In this document: one piece after another, positions 46,601 through 57,599 of the stretch
Layout: each line of letters starts with the position of its first letter
Numbering within the stretch: position 1 is the first letter of the stretch
Assembly: GCA_031769625.1 (NCBI GenBank)
Contig: JAUIMM010000088.1
Coordinates: forward strand, 9,677,501 to 9,741,500
DNA length: 64,000 nucleotides
Direction: 5' to 3'
Source: Taudactylus pleione
Taxonomy: Eukaryota; Chordata; Amphibia; Anura; Myobatrachidae
The notes under the pieces: generated by a model
The model's database searches: none
What the model was told of the DNA's origin: nothing
Seen by the model: only the letters and a program-made list of their open reading frames with translations
Made by a program: the position numbers and the translations under genes

Positions 46601-47279
46601 ACACTAGGAACACAATCCATCCCAGCAGGCAAGAGCAGCTTTCCTCTAACACTGACACATGCACTTGATATGGGGGAGGATGGGCCACTTGCAATTGCTG
46701 GCCCCCTAGAAAAAGTTTCTGGGAGGAGGGGTCTGGCAATGTGTTTCCATCCCCCTATTGGTTTCTGCTCTGATCTTCTGATCATGTGCTGGCCCACAGG
46801 TAAGTCCAAGAGACTAGAGTAGTAGATGAATGTCCAACTGTGCACCCCTCAGCCCCAGGCAACACAGCTGTCACCCCTCCTGTGACATGTATAGTTACAC
46901 CCCTGCACCTGATGCAATATTTCTGAGAAGGGAGCAGCTATTCACCTTACATGCTTTTTATAGGTGTCAGATCGGTTAGTGAGAAATCCACATAGAAAGA
47001 AAGTTGTGATGCTATAGACGTAGAGAATCATGAAAAATAGGGGAGAAGTAAGTAGACAGATATTGTAATAAAAACAGTAACATTGCGCCCCTCCCTCAGG
47101 AGTGCCCGGGAGAATGCATTCCTGATTATTATCATTATAACAAAGATAATTGCACATTGGGACTGACAAGTACGAGCTACTGCGCCCATGGGTGCGGTTC
47201 TCCTGATGGAACAATATATCTTGTGTGAAAACATCCAGACTCTGCCATTGTTTCCTTCTGACTTAACCTACCTGTGCCT
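46601..47279. other. No gene recognised
   Basis: Intronic sequence. A segment around 46830-46905 mentions CACCCCTGCACC-type ends but no clear element. Confidence 0.45.
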
Positions 47280-48240
47280 AAATTACAGTCACTGCCACTG
47301 ATCGTCTGCTGTACATGACCTCAGATAGGCCCTGTCACTGACATTCTGTTACCCAAGACGGCCTCTGTAATCTGAGAGCAACTACTGTAAGTTACTAATG
47401 TTCAGTCTAAAATCAAGAAAGTCCTGTCACTGACATTCATCTGTATGTGACTTAAAAAAGCCTCTGTCAATGTAAAGAAACTGAAGTGCTTCCATTACTA
47501 GCATTCTGAAAGAAGTCACTCAGGTTCGCTCAGTGACAATCTACAAGAGCATAGACAGGTTCCCTCAGTGACATTCTGCAAGATCTCAGGTAGGGTGGGT
47601 CCCATCAAAGACATTCTGCAAGATCTCAGGTAGGTTTCATCAATTACATTTTGCAAGATATCAGGTAGGATTGATCAAAGACTTTCTGCAAGATGGGTAG
47701 GATTAATCAATGACATCATACCAACAAATCTTCCAAGCTTCATCAATTCTATTCTACAAGAAATCAAGCAACGTCCCTAGATGACATTCTACGAGAAATC
47801 AGGCAGGGTCCATCGAAGGGATTCTGCAAGAAATCAGACAGGGTCCATCGAAGGCATTCTGCAAGGTATCAGGCAGGTTCCATCAATGACATTCTGCATG
47901 AAATCCATTGAAGGCATTCTGCAAGAGATCAGGAATGGTCCATTGATGGCATTCTGCAAGAAATCATGAAGGGTCCATTTATGGCATTCTGCAAGAAATC
48001 AGGAAGGGTCCATTGAGGGCATTCTTCAAGAAATCAGGAAGTCCATCCATGGTAATCTACAAGATGTCAGACAGGTTCCATCGATAGCAATCTGTAAGAA
48101 ATCAGACAAGTTCCAGCGATTGCATTCTGCAAGAAATAAGGCAGGAACCACTGATGGCATCCTGTAAGAAATAGCTGCAGTTCCATTGATGGTATTCTTC
48201 AAGAAACTAGGAAGGTACCATCAGATTTGTTTTACTATAC
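47280..48240 (+). repeat. Degenerate minisatellite, about 33-36-bp unit
   Basis: About 27 diverged units of GACATTCTGCAAGAAATCAG and GCAGGGTCCATCGATGG are present, best conserved at 47775-48130. Divergence rises towards both ends, which suggests an old array. No coding is inferred despite a repetitive 62-codon frame. Confidence 0.9.
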
Positions 48241-48611
48241 ATCAGGCAGAAAAATAAAAAATATTTTGTCACTGCTGAAGACTACGCTAGATATATTTTG
48301 CAAAGGGAGCAAATGGCTTTTGAAACTGGTATTCTGTATAATAAACATATATTATGAAATGAATCCCATAAACTGTTATAATGATATTCTATTGGAAATC
48401 ACTTAGATACAGCCACTGGCATTATACAAGAAATTAGGCACATTCTCTCATAGTACTTTTTATGGTTAGGTATAAATAAATGTTATTGTTGAAAACTAAA
48501 AAAAGGCAATAATAGTAAAAGCAAAGCACTCCTCAAGCACCGTTTAGTAAATCCCCTTTAGTCAGGGAAAATCAACTTCATATCTCATATGAGGACAACA
48601 ACACACTAAAA
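48241..48611. other. No gene recognised
   Basis: AT-rich intronic sequence between the minisatellite and the DIRS terminus. Confidence 0.5.
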
Positions 48612-48676
48612 AAAGAGTTATGGTAAAACTTACCCTTGTTGACTCTCTTTCTTCGAAGTCCATAGGATCCACAGGG

Positions 48677-49092
48677 CAGGGCCGGCTCCAGGGGTCGGAG
48701 CACCCTGTGCCGGCTCTCAACAGGACGTCCTTACATTGTGCGCGGCTTAGCCGATCGTGTCCGAAACTGTTGGCGTGGTCTAATTACCATAGACCCTGCC
48801 CCCGTCTGAGGTCAGGCTGGGGGAAGCCTCACTAGCTGGGCTTCCCCCAGCCCCTCTCCCATCACTGAATGGATGCCGTGCGCATGCTCACAGAATCCAT
48901 TCATACTCCGGGGTCCTGCGGCGGGGAGTCCCCAACCTCACGATTTGACCACCCGCGGGCCACATCGGCTCACGGGTAGAACAGCGGGACAGTCCTGTCC
49001 CGCTGAAATAGGGATGTTGGGGAGGAGTGCGCCCTCTATGGGTGACCCCTCTGTGCGACCGCACTGGTCGAATACCTCTAGAGCCGGCCCTG
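48677..49092. mobile_element. hAT-type MITE in the DIRS terminus, TSD CCACAGGG
   Basis: A 416-bp element has ends CAGGGCCGGCTCCAGGGG and CTCTAGAGCCGGCCCTG. The flanks 48669-48676 and 49093-49100 are both exactly CCACAGGG. Confidence 0.92.
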
Positions 49093-49484
49093 CCACAGGG
49101 GAGACGATGGGGTGTAGGTGGGACCTGGAAGACCGGACACCAATAGCACAGCTTTTCAATCCCAGGATGCTCTGGTCTATCCCACTATACCCCACCCACA
49201 ACCTGAGGGCAACTCAGTTTTGTTAACAAGCCCAAGGCAGGAGCAGGATAGGAGAGAAGGAAGACAGGTACACTGAAGAATCACACTCTCACACAGAGAA
49301 GGAAACAAGTGACCAAGAGAAAAACCCATAGAAGCCAGGTTTGTCAGGGCGGGTGCCCTGTGGACTCTATGGACTTCGAAGAAAAAGAGTTAACAAGGGT
49401 AAGTTTTACCATAACTCTCCTTTTCTTCTTCAGGGTCCATAGTGCTCCACAGGGGAGACAATGGGGATGTCCCAAAGCAGTTGT

Positions 49485-50592
49485 TCAGGGGTGGGAACGC
49501 TCCTGAGATGAGAGGAGAACCCTACGCCCGAAGGAAGCATCCTGAGAGTCAAATGTATCAAAGGCATAAAACCTAAGAAAGGTGTAGACAGAAAACCATG
49601 TGGCCAACTTGCATAGCTGTTCAGCGGAGGCGCCACGGCAAGCTGCCCACGAGGAACCCACAGAGAGAGTAGAATGAGCAGATACTGTCGCCAGCACAGG
49701 AAGGCCAGTCTGCGTGTAAGCCTGCGAGATAGTCATGCGAATCCATCTGGCCAGAGTCTGTTTGTTAGCTACCCATCCCTTCTAGTGGAATCCATATATG
49801 ACAAAGACTGAGTCCAATTTCCTGATGGAAGTAGTACAGTCCATGTAGATCTTCAGAGCACAGACCACATCCAAAGAGGCCTCACCTGCCCAGAGGTCTG
49901 ATGATTGAAAGGCAGGAACCACAATTTCCTCATTTAGGTGGAAATGAGAAACCACCTTGGGAAGGAAGCCCGGGCACGTTCTAAGAACAGCCCTGTCTTG
50001 AGGAAAGATTAAAAAGGGGGAGTAACATGAAAGCGTGGCTAAATCAGATACCCTACGGGCAGATGCTATATTCAGAAGAAACAGAGGACCTAATTCAGAC
50101 CCGCTCGCGAGTGCTGATTGTTCGCAGGCGGGTCGATGTTGGCCCAGTGCGCATGCGCACGAGGGAGCCGTGCACTCCAGGGCCGAAAGCACTCCAGGGC
50201 TTGCGGCAATGAGACCCTACCACAAGGGTCTCGTCGCAAGCACAATGGTCGCGATGGTCTTGAAAAACTGCTCTAAAAACTAAGAGGGACGGCCCTGATT
50301 CAGAGCGAGCGCTCTGTCAGAGCGTCCGGCTCTGAATCAGGGCCAGAGTCTTTGCAGTGAGCCACTTTATATCCACTGATTCCAGGAGTTCGAATGGAGG
50401 TTCCTGAAGTGCTTGAAGCACCACTGACAAATCCCATGGAGCCACAGGAGGGACAAAGGGAGGTTGTATACGTAGAACACCTTGCAGGAAGGTGTGAACA
50501 TCCGGTATAGGAGCAATTATGCGCTGGAACCAGATGGACAAAACAGAGACCTGCACTTTCAGAGATGCTAGGTGGAGGTCTAGATCCAATCC
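49485..50592 (-). pseudogene. DIRS tyrosine recombinase, broken
   Basis: In DIRS elements this recombinase inserts the circular DNA copy without an integrase. Reading from 50592 leftwards I see the N-terminal core-binding blocks (HLASLKVQVSVLS, WFQRIIAPIP, APWDLSVVLQAL and PPFELLE). A MITE interrupts (50344-50086), then come NIASARRVSDL (first catalytic arginine box), GFLPKVVSHFH, LDVVCALKIYMD, KQTLARWIRMTISQAY, AHST, SSWAACRGAS and TFLRFYAFDT (catalytic tyrosine box). Faults: the MITE insertion, an in-frame TAG after VIYGFH, and leucine in place of arginine in the H-x-x-R box (HSTL). The order and spacing of blocks make the family assignment firm. Confidence 0.9.
50086..50344. mobile_element. 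CCTGATTCAG-family MITE in the DIRS recombinase, TSD AGA
   Basis: The ends GGACCTAATTCAG and CTGAATCAGGGCC flank a 259-bp element. AGA lies on both sides (50083-50085, 50345-50347). The interrupted recombinase frame lines up exactly across one copy of AGA, which confirms the boundaries. Confidence 0.93.
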
Positions 50593-51787
50593 AGCCTGGC
50601 CATGACCATGGGCTCACACAGGCCAGCCATCGCAGATGTCAAAAGAGGCCTGGAAAACTCTGTCTGCAGACGGAGATCCTGGCCTCTTCCCTCCCCCCTA
50701 ACGGCGGCAACACGCCTCCGTTTCGGAAAAAAGAGGCCGTCACCGCCCCCTCCCTGCCTACAAACTGCAGGAGACTGTCAACCAATGACAGTCTGCTGGG
50801 CGTTCTGCATTCAATCACGCAGGTCCCATTCTGCACGTGTGCAAATGGGTCCTACGCACATGCAGATTCCCGACTTTCGGGAATCTGCGTTCAGCAGCTG
50901 AATGAGGCCCCAAGTGTGCAAACCAAGCAATCTGATGGTTTTTCTTTATGAGTCTTTCTGCTATCAATGAGAGATGCAAGACCGGCAGGAGTACCACCAT
51001 ACAAGAGGTGTGTAGGAGAGATTTAGTTAAGTACTGTATAGACAGAAGTATATTCAGCTATATTATTAGCTCAGGATCACAGAGATCCTGATTGGAATTT
51101 ATAATCTCATTCCCTACCATGCACACATTACAGATAATGTAGTCTGATGTCAGTTTACCTTCCAGCATGTTTTTGGACCGTGCAAGAAAACAGAATACAG
51201 GAAAAATATACACGCAGATAAGCACCCTAGTCAGAAATGATCAAGTCAGCAATGTTCACCACTGAGCTATTGTGCATTTGTATTTAATAGTTACTATAAA
51301 GTAGTTATGCAGAGGCTGTGATTTACATTTTGGTATGGTAGCAAAATGGGTGCAAATTACTCAAATAATAGGACATAATAGGACATGCAAAAATTGCATA
51401 TGTCCTCCCATAGAGTATGCAGAGCCGTACATGATATGCCGGCATCTCGAGGTGTGTCCAGATCTGCATACGCGACTTTTTGGTGATGACATCATTATTA
51501 GTGTATATTTGCACCTGTACAATAACAGGTGCAATAGATACACGTCACATGCCCATATGGGCATAATTGCTGGTCTGGAAAAGACGCATTTGCTCAAACA
51601 TGCTGCTACTGAACTTTGCCTACATAAGAACACCTCTACCCACCTCTATTCTGCCTTTCCAGTCACAAGGCTTGATGTGTCCATATTACATCCCACTCTG
51701 CAATCAAGCATTTGCACGCATTCACATTCTGGCCATGCACAGTCTGGATATATGCTTCACACAGAGCACAGTGTCATTCATTCAGCT
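50593..51787. other. Unclassified repeats, no gene recognised
   Basis: 50620-50915 shares GAGGCC(A/T)GGAAAACTCTG with 57155 and ends GAATGAGGCCCC, so it is probably another CCTGATTCAG-type element. 51335-51895 holds a 186-codon plus-strand frame without recognisable domains. Confidence 0.4.
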
Positions 51788-52125
51788 CATACCTGCCTAC
51801 TCTTCAGGAAGTTGCAGGAGGCTCCCGAATTTGCGGGTATTCCCCCGCACCCCCGGAAGAGTAGGCAGCCCTCTCGCATCTTGCCCACTTTCTAGTGAAG
51901 TGGGCACTATTTGGAGGATATGGGTAAACAGTAAAGGAGCGGGGCCAATATGATGTTTTCTAAGAATATTACGTCATATTGGCCCCGTCCCCTCTCGATT
52001 AACCTGCAATTTTTGTAATTTCCTGTGTGTGAGAGGGTAGAGCCGGGCTCCGCCCCCACCTCAAGTTAGCTGCATCTCTCCTCTGGGCTGCTCCTGAAGA
52101 AGTTCCTAAACGGTAGGCAAGTATG
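51788..52125. mobile_element. MITE with CATACCTGCCTACT ends, copy 3
   Basis: The ends CATACCTGCCTACTCTTC and CGGTAGGCAAGTATG are inverted. It contains an internal TATTGGCCCCG pair about 30 bases apart. Confidence 0.75.
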
Positions 52126-52323
52126 ATCCAGCTAGCTAGGACTTATAGCTGAGATTCTATGTGGCCGTAAATCAACACCGAGCATGATCTCAAGCACAAG
52201 CTCATTGGCATTTAGTGGTGTTAGATAGGTACTAGATAACTATTAACTGGAAGCCGATTAGTTGCTATGGGTAATTTCTTTACCTGTCCTCTTTATAGAA
52301 CATCTCTACCTTCATATCCCTTA

Positions 52324-52702
52324 TGGGGAGATGTACTAAGCCTTGGAGAGAGATAAAGTGGAGAGAGATAAAATATCAACAAATCATCACCTAACTGTCA
52401 CTTTACAGGCTGTGTTTGAAAAATGACAGTTAGGAGCTGACTTGTTGGTACTTTGGGGTCTATTTACTAATCAGTGTTAGGAGACAGAGTGAAATGTGAT
52501 AAGAAAGTGATAAGGTACCAGCCAATCAGCTTCCAACTGTCATTTTTCAAACACAGCCTGTGAGATGGCAGTTGGGAGCTGATTGGCTGGCACCTTATCA
52601 CTTTCTTATCACTTTTCACTCTGTCTCCTAACACTGCTTAGTAAATAGACCCCTTTATCTCTATCCACTTTATCTCTGTCCATGGCTTGATACACCTACC
52701 CC
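52324..52702. mobile_element. Foldback MITE (outer) containing another foldback MITE
   Basis: The outer ends GGGGAGATGTACTAAGCC and GGCTTGATACACCTACCCC are inverted, with CTCTCTCCACTTTATC-type arms. The inner copy lies near its apex. Confidence 0.8.
52455..52653. mobile_element. Inner foldback MITE, TSD TTT
   Basis: A 199-bp complete copy runs from GGGGTCTATTTACTAATCAG to GTAAATAGACCCC. TTT flanks both sides (52452-52454, 52654-52656). Confidence 0.88.
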
Positions 52703-54146
52703 TAAATATTTATCATATATATTGTATACAGTATATATTATACTACCTAAGAGCTTGCAGAAAGTCTTTGATTAATCCTACCTGAGATCTTGCACATTGT
52801 CATTATTATATTATCATATCATATAGATATATCATGTATATCTCTCCTGAAGTGATGGGGTAACGCTCCACTCCTGTCACATGGGAGCATTTCAGCTCGG
52901 AGGATGCTGTATACACTATTTTGTGGCAAACAAAGCAGCCTAGCTGCAACAACATGATCCAGCACAACACAATCTCATACTAAACAGCAATTTCTATTGA
53001 ATGTTATGTCAAATATCAGATTTATGTAATAAGGTGATATGTGTGACACTGTTTCATTGTTGGTAAGGTTAAAAGTACACTGCAAATTATGGTGCAAAAT
53101 ATTGCTAATGAGTTGTGCTAGGTGGTAAGAGAGAAGTTGCACATGTTTACACTTTGCTTTATCATTGACCTATTAAAAAAGTCCTACACCGGAAGTATCA
53201 ATCCAATTCTATACACTATTTTCAACGTCCCACACTATTGCTATCGCAGCTGTTACCATGGTAGTAGCTGCAATAGCACTATTATGGTAATGCAGCAGGA
53301 GGCGTCTCGTTTCCTGCATGATTTACTGTTCAGAGCTGGGTCCATGGACGCAGCATCGGAACATCTGCGTGATCAGTGGCGGCCTGGGCCGGGGGGCAGG
53401 GTGCCATCTGCTCCCCGAGCCGGTACATTGTTGCCATCTGTGGGCCGCAGGCGCACTGAGCTTGCGCAGCAGAGACTGCAGCCGGGAGACATGTATAGTA
53501 CACTCCCGTCTCCCGGCCGCTCCGAGTGTGTGGCCATAGAGATACAGCATTTTGGGGGCGGAGCTCTGTAGGTCCGAGTGACATGCAGCAGATCTTTGCC
53601 TGCCCCAACAGTTCTACACTCGTGAAAAGCTGCTGCTGCTGCTGTTCGTGCTTTACAGTGGCTGGCCCCTCCCTTGGAACCAGCCACCAATGACCTGAGC
53701 TCCTTTACAGTCTGGGCCCTCCTCTCCTGCTCCCTTCTCTATGCCACTCCGTCCTCTCCTGACTCCTCCCAGTACCCATGTCTCCTCCTATTCACTCCTC
53801 CTCTCTGTAGCCGTGGCTGCCTGCCTGCCTACATTAGAATCAGATGACAGCAGGCAAGTGGCCTGTTGTGAGAGGGGGAGTACTTCCTTATGTGTGTATG
53901 ATACAGTATATATGTGTGTATGTGTATTGAGAGAAGGGAGGGGGGGGGGTCTGCTCATCTGTGTATGATATATAGATGTGTGTGGGGGGGGCAGTGCTTA
54001 TGTGTGTATGATATGAGTGTCTGTGTGTGGGGGGGGGGCTTGATTTGCTTATAATGACTTGTAATTTTCCTTACCTTTATACTGTAGGCCACATATTCTA
54101 TCAGATAAATGTTACCTCTGATTTTAGAATTAATGTCAGTAGTGTT
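52703..54146. other. No gene recognised; G-rich tandem repeats at 53885-54045
   Basis: 53330-53760 is GC-rich and CpG-bearing with a short CTG run (53630-53645), but I see no gene. 53885-54045 has three units of a TATGTGTGTATGATA...GTGTGTGGGGGGGG repeat with long G runs. Confidence 0.45.
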
Positions 54147-54476
54147 AAGGCAGGTATCCACTACAAGATCTGAAAACGACTGAACGATTACGATATTGTA
54201 ATCGTTCAGTCGTTAGTCAGTCGTGTGATGAGCCTGCACTGAACGAGCAGCCATTCAGTGCAGGGTCATCAATCTTCTGGAAACATGCTGAACCTGACGA
54301 TATCGTCAGGTTGACCAGCGTGTTGGAAAGATGATAGATGTCTAAACGACCAGCGGGCATGCGCATCGCTGGTCGTTTTAGACACTTTTGCAAACGTTTT
54401 GCAAATGATTTGCATACGATTGCATGATCGTTATCGTTCAATCGTTCATAAAAATCGCTAAGTGGATACCCCCCTT
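54147..54476. mobile_element. Harbinger-like MITE with AAGGCAGGTATCCACTA ends
   Basis: The left AAGGCAGGTATCCACTA and the right AGTGGATACCCCCCTT are inverted. The interior is nearly collinear with 28180-28484. Its right end touches the 24-bp array. Confidence 0.82.
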
Positions 54477-54477
54477 T

Positions 54478-55975
54478 ACTGTGTGTGCTAGGGTATATAT
54501 TACTGTTTGAGCTAGGGTATATATTACTCTGTGCGCTAGGGTATATATTACTGTGTGAGCTAGGGAATATATTACTGTGTGAGCTAGGGTATATATTACT
54601 GTGTGTGCTAGGGTATATATTACGGTGTGTGCTAGGGTATATATTACTGTGTGTGCTAGGGTATATATTACTCTGTGTGCTAGGGTATATATTACTGTGT
54701 GTGCTAGGGTATATATTACTGTGAGAGCTAGGGTATATAGTACTCTGAGTGCTAGGGTATATATTACTGTATGAGCTAGGGTATATATTACTGTGTGAGC
54801 TAGGGTATATATTACTGTGTGAGCTAGGGTATCTATTACTGTGCGTGCTAGGGTATCTATTACTGTGTGTGCTAGGGTATATATTACTGTGTGTGCTAGG
54901 GTATATATTACTGTGTGAGCTAGTGTATATAGTACTCTGAGTGCTAGGGTATATATTACTGTATGAGCTAGGGTATATATTACTGTGTGAGCTAGGGTAT
55001 ATATTACTGTGTGTGCTAGGGTTTATATTACTGTGTGTGCTAGGGTATATATTACTGTGTGAGCTAGGGTATATAGTACTCTGAGTGCTAGGGTATATAT
55101 TACTGTATGAGCTAGGGTATATATTACTGTGTGAGCTAGGGTATATAGTACTCTGAGTGCTAGGGTATATATTACTGTATGAGCTAGGGTATATATTACT
55201 GTGTGTGCTAGGGTATATATTACTGTGTGTGCTAGGGTATATATTACTGTGTGAGCTAGGGTATATATTACTGTGTGTGCTAGGGTATATATTACTGTGT
55301 GCGCTAGGGTATCTATTACTGTGTGCGCTAGGGTATATATTACTGTGTGCGCTAGGGTATCTATTACTGTGTGCGCTAGGGTATATATTACTGTGTGCGC
55401 TAGGGTATATATTACTGTGTGAGCTAGGGTATATATTACTGTGTGCGCTAGGGTATATATTACTGTGTGCGCTAGGGTATCTATTACTGTGTGTGCTAGG
55501 GTATATATTACTGTGTGTGCTAGGATATATATTACTGTGTGTGCTAGGGTATATATTACTGTGTGAGCTAGGGTATATATTACTGTGTGCGCTAGGGTAT
55601 ATATTACTGTGTGCGCTAGGGTATATATTACTGTGTGCGCTAGGGTATATATTACTGTGTGCGCTAGGGTATCTATTACTGTGTGTGCTAGGGTATATAT
55701 TACTGTGTGCGCTAGGGTATCTATTACTGTGTGTGATAGGGTATATATTACTGTGTGTGCTAGGGTATATATTACTGTGTGAGCTAGGGTATATATTACT
55801 GTGTGTGCTAGGGTATATATTACTGTGTGTGCTAGGGTATATATTACTGTGTGTGCTAGGGTATATATTACTGTGTGTGCTAGGGTATATATTACTGTGT
55901 GAGCTAGGGTATCTATTACTGTGTGTGCTAGGGTATCTATTACTGTGTGTGCTAGGGTATATATTGAGGCATTGA
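54478..55975 (+). repeat. 24-bp minisatellite, about 62 units, with higher-order structure
   Basis: The unit is GCTAGGGTATATATTACTGT plus four variable bases (GTGT, GTGA, GTGC, ATGA). A marker variant (TACTCTGAGT) recurs at 54741, 54933, 55077 and 55149, that is 8, 6 and 3 whole units apart. Because 24 is divisible by three, frames stay open on both strands (332 minus-strand and 272 plus-strand codons), so these are not genes. Confidence 0.97.
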
Positions 55976-56488
55976 TACCATCATAATTAAGTGAGGGTTT
56001 GCAGGGTAAAGTATTTGGCATAATATACTACATAGCGCCTGACTGAGCAATTCCTGTTATACAGCACATGTGTATGAGCCATACTGCACATGCGCACAGT
56101 GATATTACCAGCGACGGTCGCAGTGAGGACTTGGATGCAGTGTGATTGATGGATCGGTTGTGGGAGGTAACGGGGGGATGGAGAGGTAAAAGCAGGTGTC
56201 TAGGCCGTTCTGGGGGGCGCATCTCAGCCTGTGATTGTGATTTTGTACACAGTGAAGGCTCCGGTGTGTTGCTCAGTAGATGGTTGGTCTGACTGATGGT
56301 GCATGATTGTATACAAGCAGCGGTTTTCAGGCGCCGCTAGTGGGCGTCTCAGTACAAACTCCTGCGGCTGTGACATTTGCATAATGTATATAGGTTACAA
56401 TAAAATTTCATGTCAAGTCAGTAATATTATTTTTTTGCATACAGAATGGAATGGCTCCTGTATAGTATATCAGTCATTAGAATGGTTC
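55976..56488. other. No gene recognised
   Basis: Intronic sequence. GCGCCTGACTGAGCAATTCC near 56036 resembles the end of the 5507 MITE. Confidence 0.4.
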
Positions 56489-56846
56489 GAGGGGTGTCTT
56501 TAGAGAGGAGGGGGCCCGTGTGCATCCCCCGTCACGGGCCCCCTCCTCTCACCCCGACGGCCAGCAGCCGACTGATGTGGCTGGCCGGCCACCACAGAAT
56601 CAGTAGAGTCTACTGCGCATGCGCAGATCGCCAGGGAAATGGCGCTGCCGCCATTTTCCCGGTGATATCTTCATAGTGCATGCGTAAAACGGCGGAAAAA
56701 TGGGCGCGGCGGCCATATTATAGCGTTTTGAGCAGCGCTGAGGGACCCCATGCAAGACCTCAGAGAGGAAAGTTTTAAATAATCTGGGTGCGGTGCAGGC
56801 CCCCCTGGACCTGGGGGCCCGTGTGCACATTATAGATACGCCCCTG
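56489..56846. mobile_element. hAT-type MITE, TSD AATGGTTC
   Basis: A 358-bp element has ends GAGGGGTGTCTTTAGAG and TATAGATACGCCCCTG. The flanks 56481-56488 and 56847-56854 are both exactly AATGGTTC. The interior is GC-rich and includes CATGCGCAGA. Confidence 0.9.
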
Positions 56847-56854
56847 AATGGTTC

Positions 56855-57599
56855 TTCTATTGTTTATCGGTCACTAGCATTGGTCAAATGGGGCAGCATT
56901 TGGTCATATGTTGCTCTTTTACATAACAGTTTGTCACAAATTGCAATAGCTATTTAAACCACATCCACATTAGGCAAACCACACCTACAACATTACAACC
57001 ACTTTTATTACACCCATTGTTGCACGCACTGGTAGAAAAGCCGGGCCATTTATTTGTGTCTGCCCCCAGGCTGAAAGTTGCCAGCCAGCCCCTGCGCGTG
57101 ATCCTCTGCCGGCTAAGTGACTCATGGGGGTCACTCAAGCCGGCGAACGCAGTTGCTCAAAGGAGGCCAGGAAAACTCTGTCAGACAGCGCCTTCCGTTT
57201 GGGGAGACGGAGGCCGTCGGGCAGTACGGGCATTGCGCCTGTGCAGAACGGCACAATCAGTGATGTGCACTAACCATCAGGTTAGTGCACATCTCTGTAT
57301 TAGCCCCTATATACACTGATTATGGTTAGTCCTCAGTGGGCCATTGTACTGGATGTGAAAGATCTACCAAAACCAGTATAATAATAAAGCAAACACCAAT
57401 ATTTTTATGTAAGAATTTCTTAAACAAGCCATCAACATAACTGCATACAAGGAAATTAACAATTTCCAGGAAGTCATATTTACAGAACTTAATTATAATG
57501 CTCTTTTTGGAATTTTAAGTACACATACACAATAGCGGTTAGTTTATAAGGTATAAAATATAAGAACAGATGGTACAAATGGAATTGGTATGAAATATT
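56855..57599. other. No gene recognised; probable MITE at about 57150-57310
   Basis: The probable element carries GGAGGCCAGGAAAACTCTG and ends ACATCTCTGTATTAGCCCC. A related end is at 58860-58892 (CACATCTCTGAATCAGCCCC). Confidence 0.4.

Larger units (their letters stand above)
48612..50592 (-). mobile_element. DIRS-type retrotransposon, 3' portion
   Basis: The minus strand carries a tyrosine recombinase pseudogene followed by a terminal region. In that region a roughly 50-bp segment (GGTAAGTTTTACCATAACTC...) occurs twice in opposite orientation (about 48614-48665 and 49383-49435). Inverted terminal and internal complementary repeats, and no LTRs, are the DIRS hallmark. The reverse transcriptase part expected upstream (right of 50592) is absent. 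Two MITEs are inserted. Confidence 0.82.

Noticed and set aside
51335..51895. 186-codon plus-strand frame as a gene
   Set aside because: It has no recognisable domain and runs into the MITE at 51788.
55023..56021. 332-codon minus-strand frame and the 272-codon plus-strand frame at 55157-55975
   Set aside because: Both arise from a 24-bp tandem repeat whose length is a multiple of three. The peptides are pure eight-residue repeats without start context or domain.
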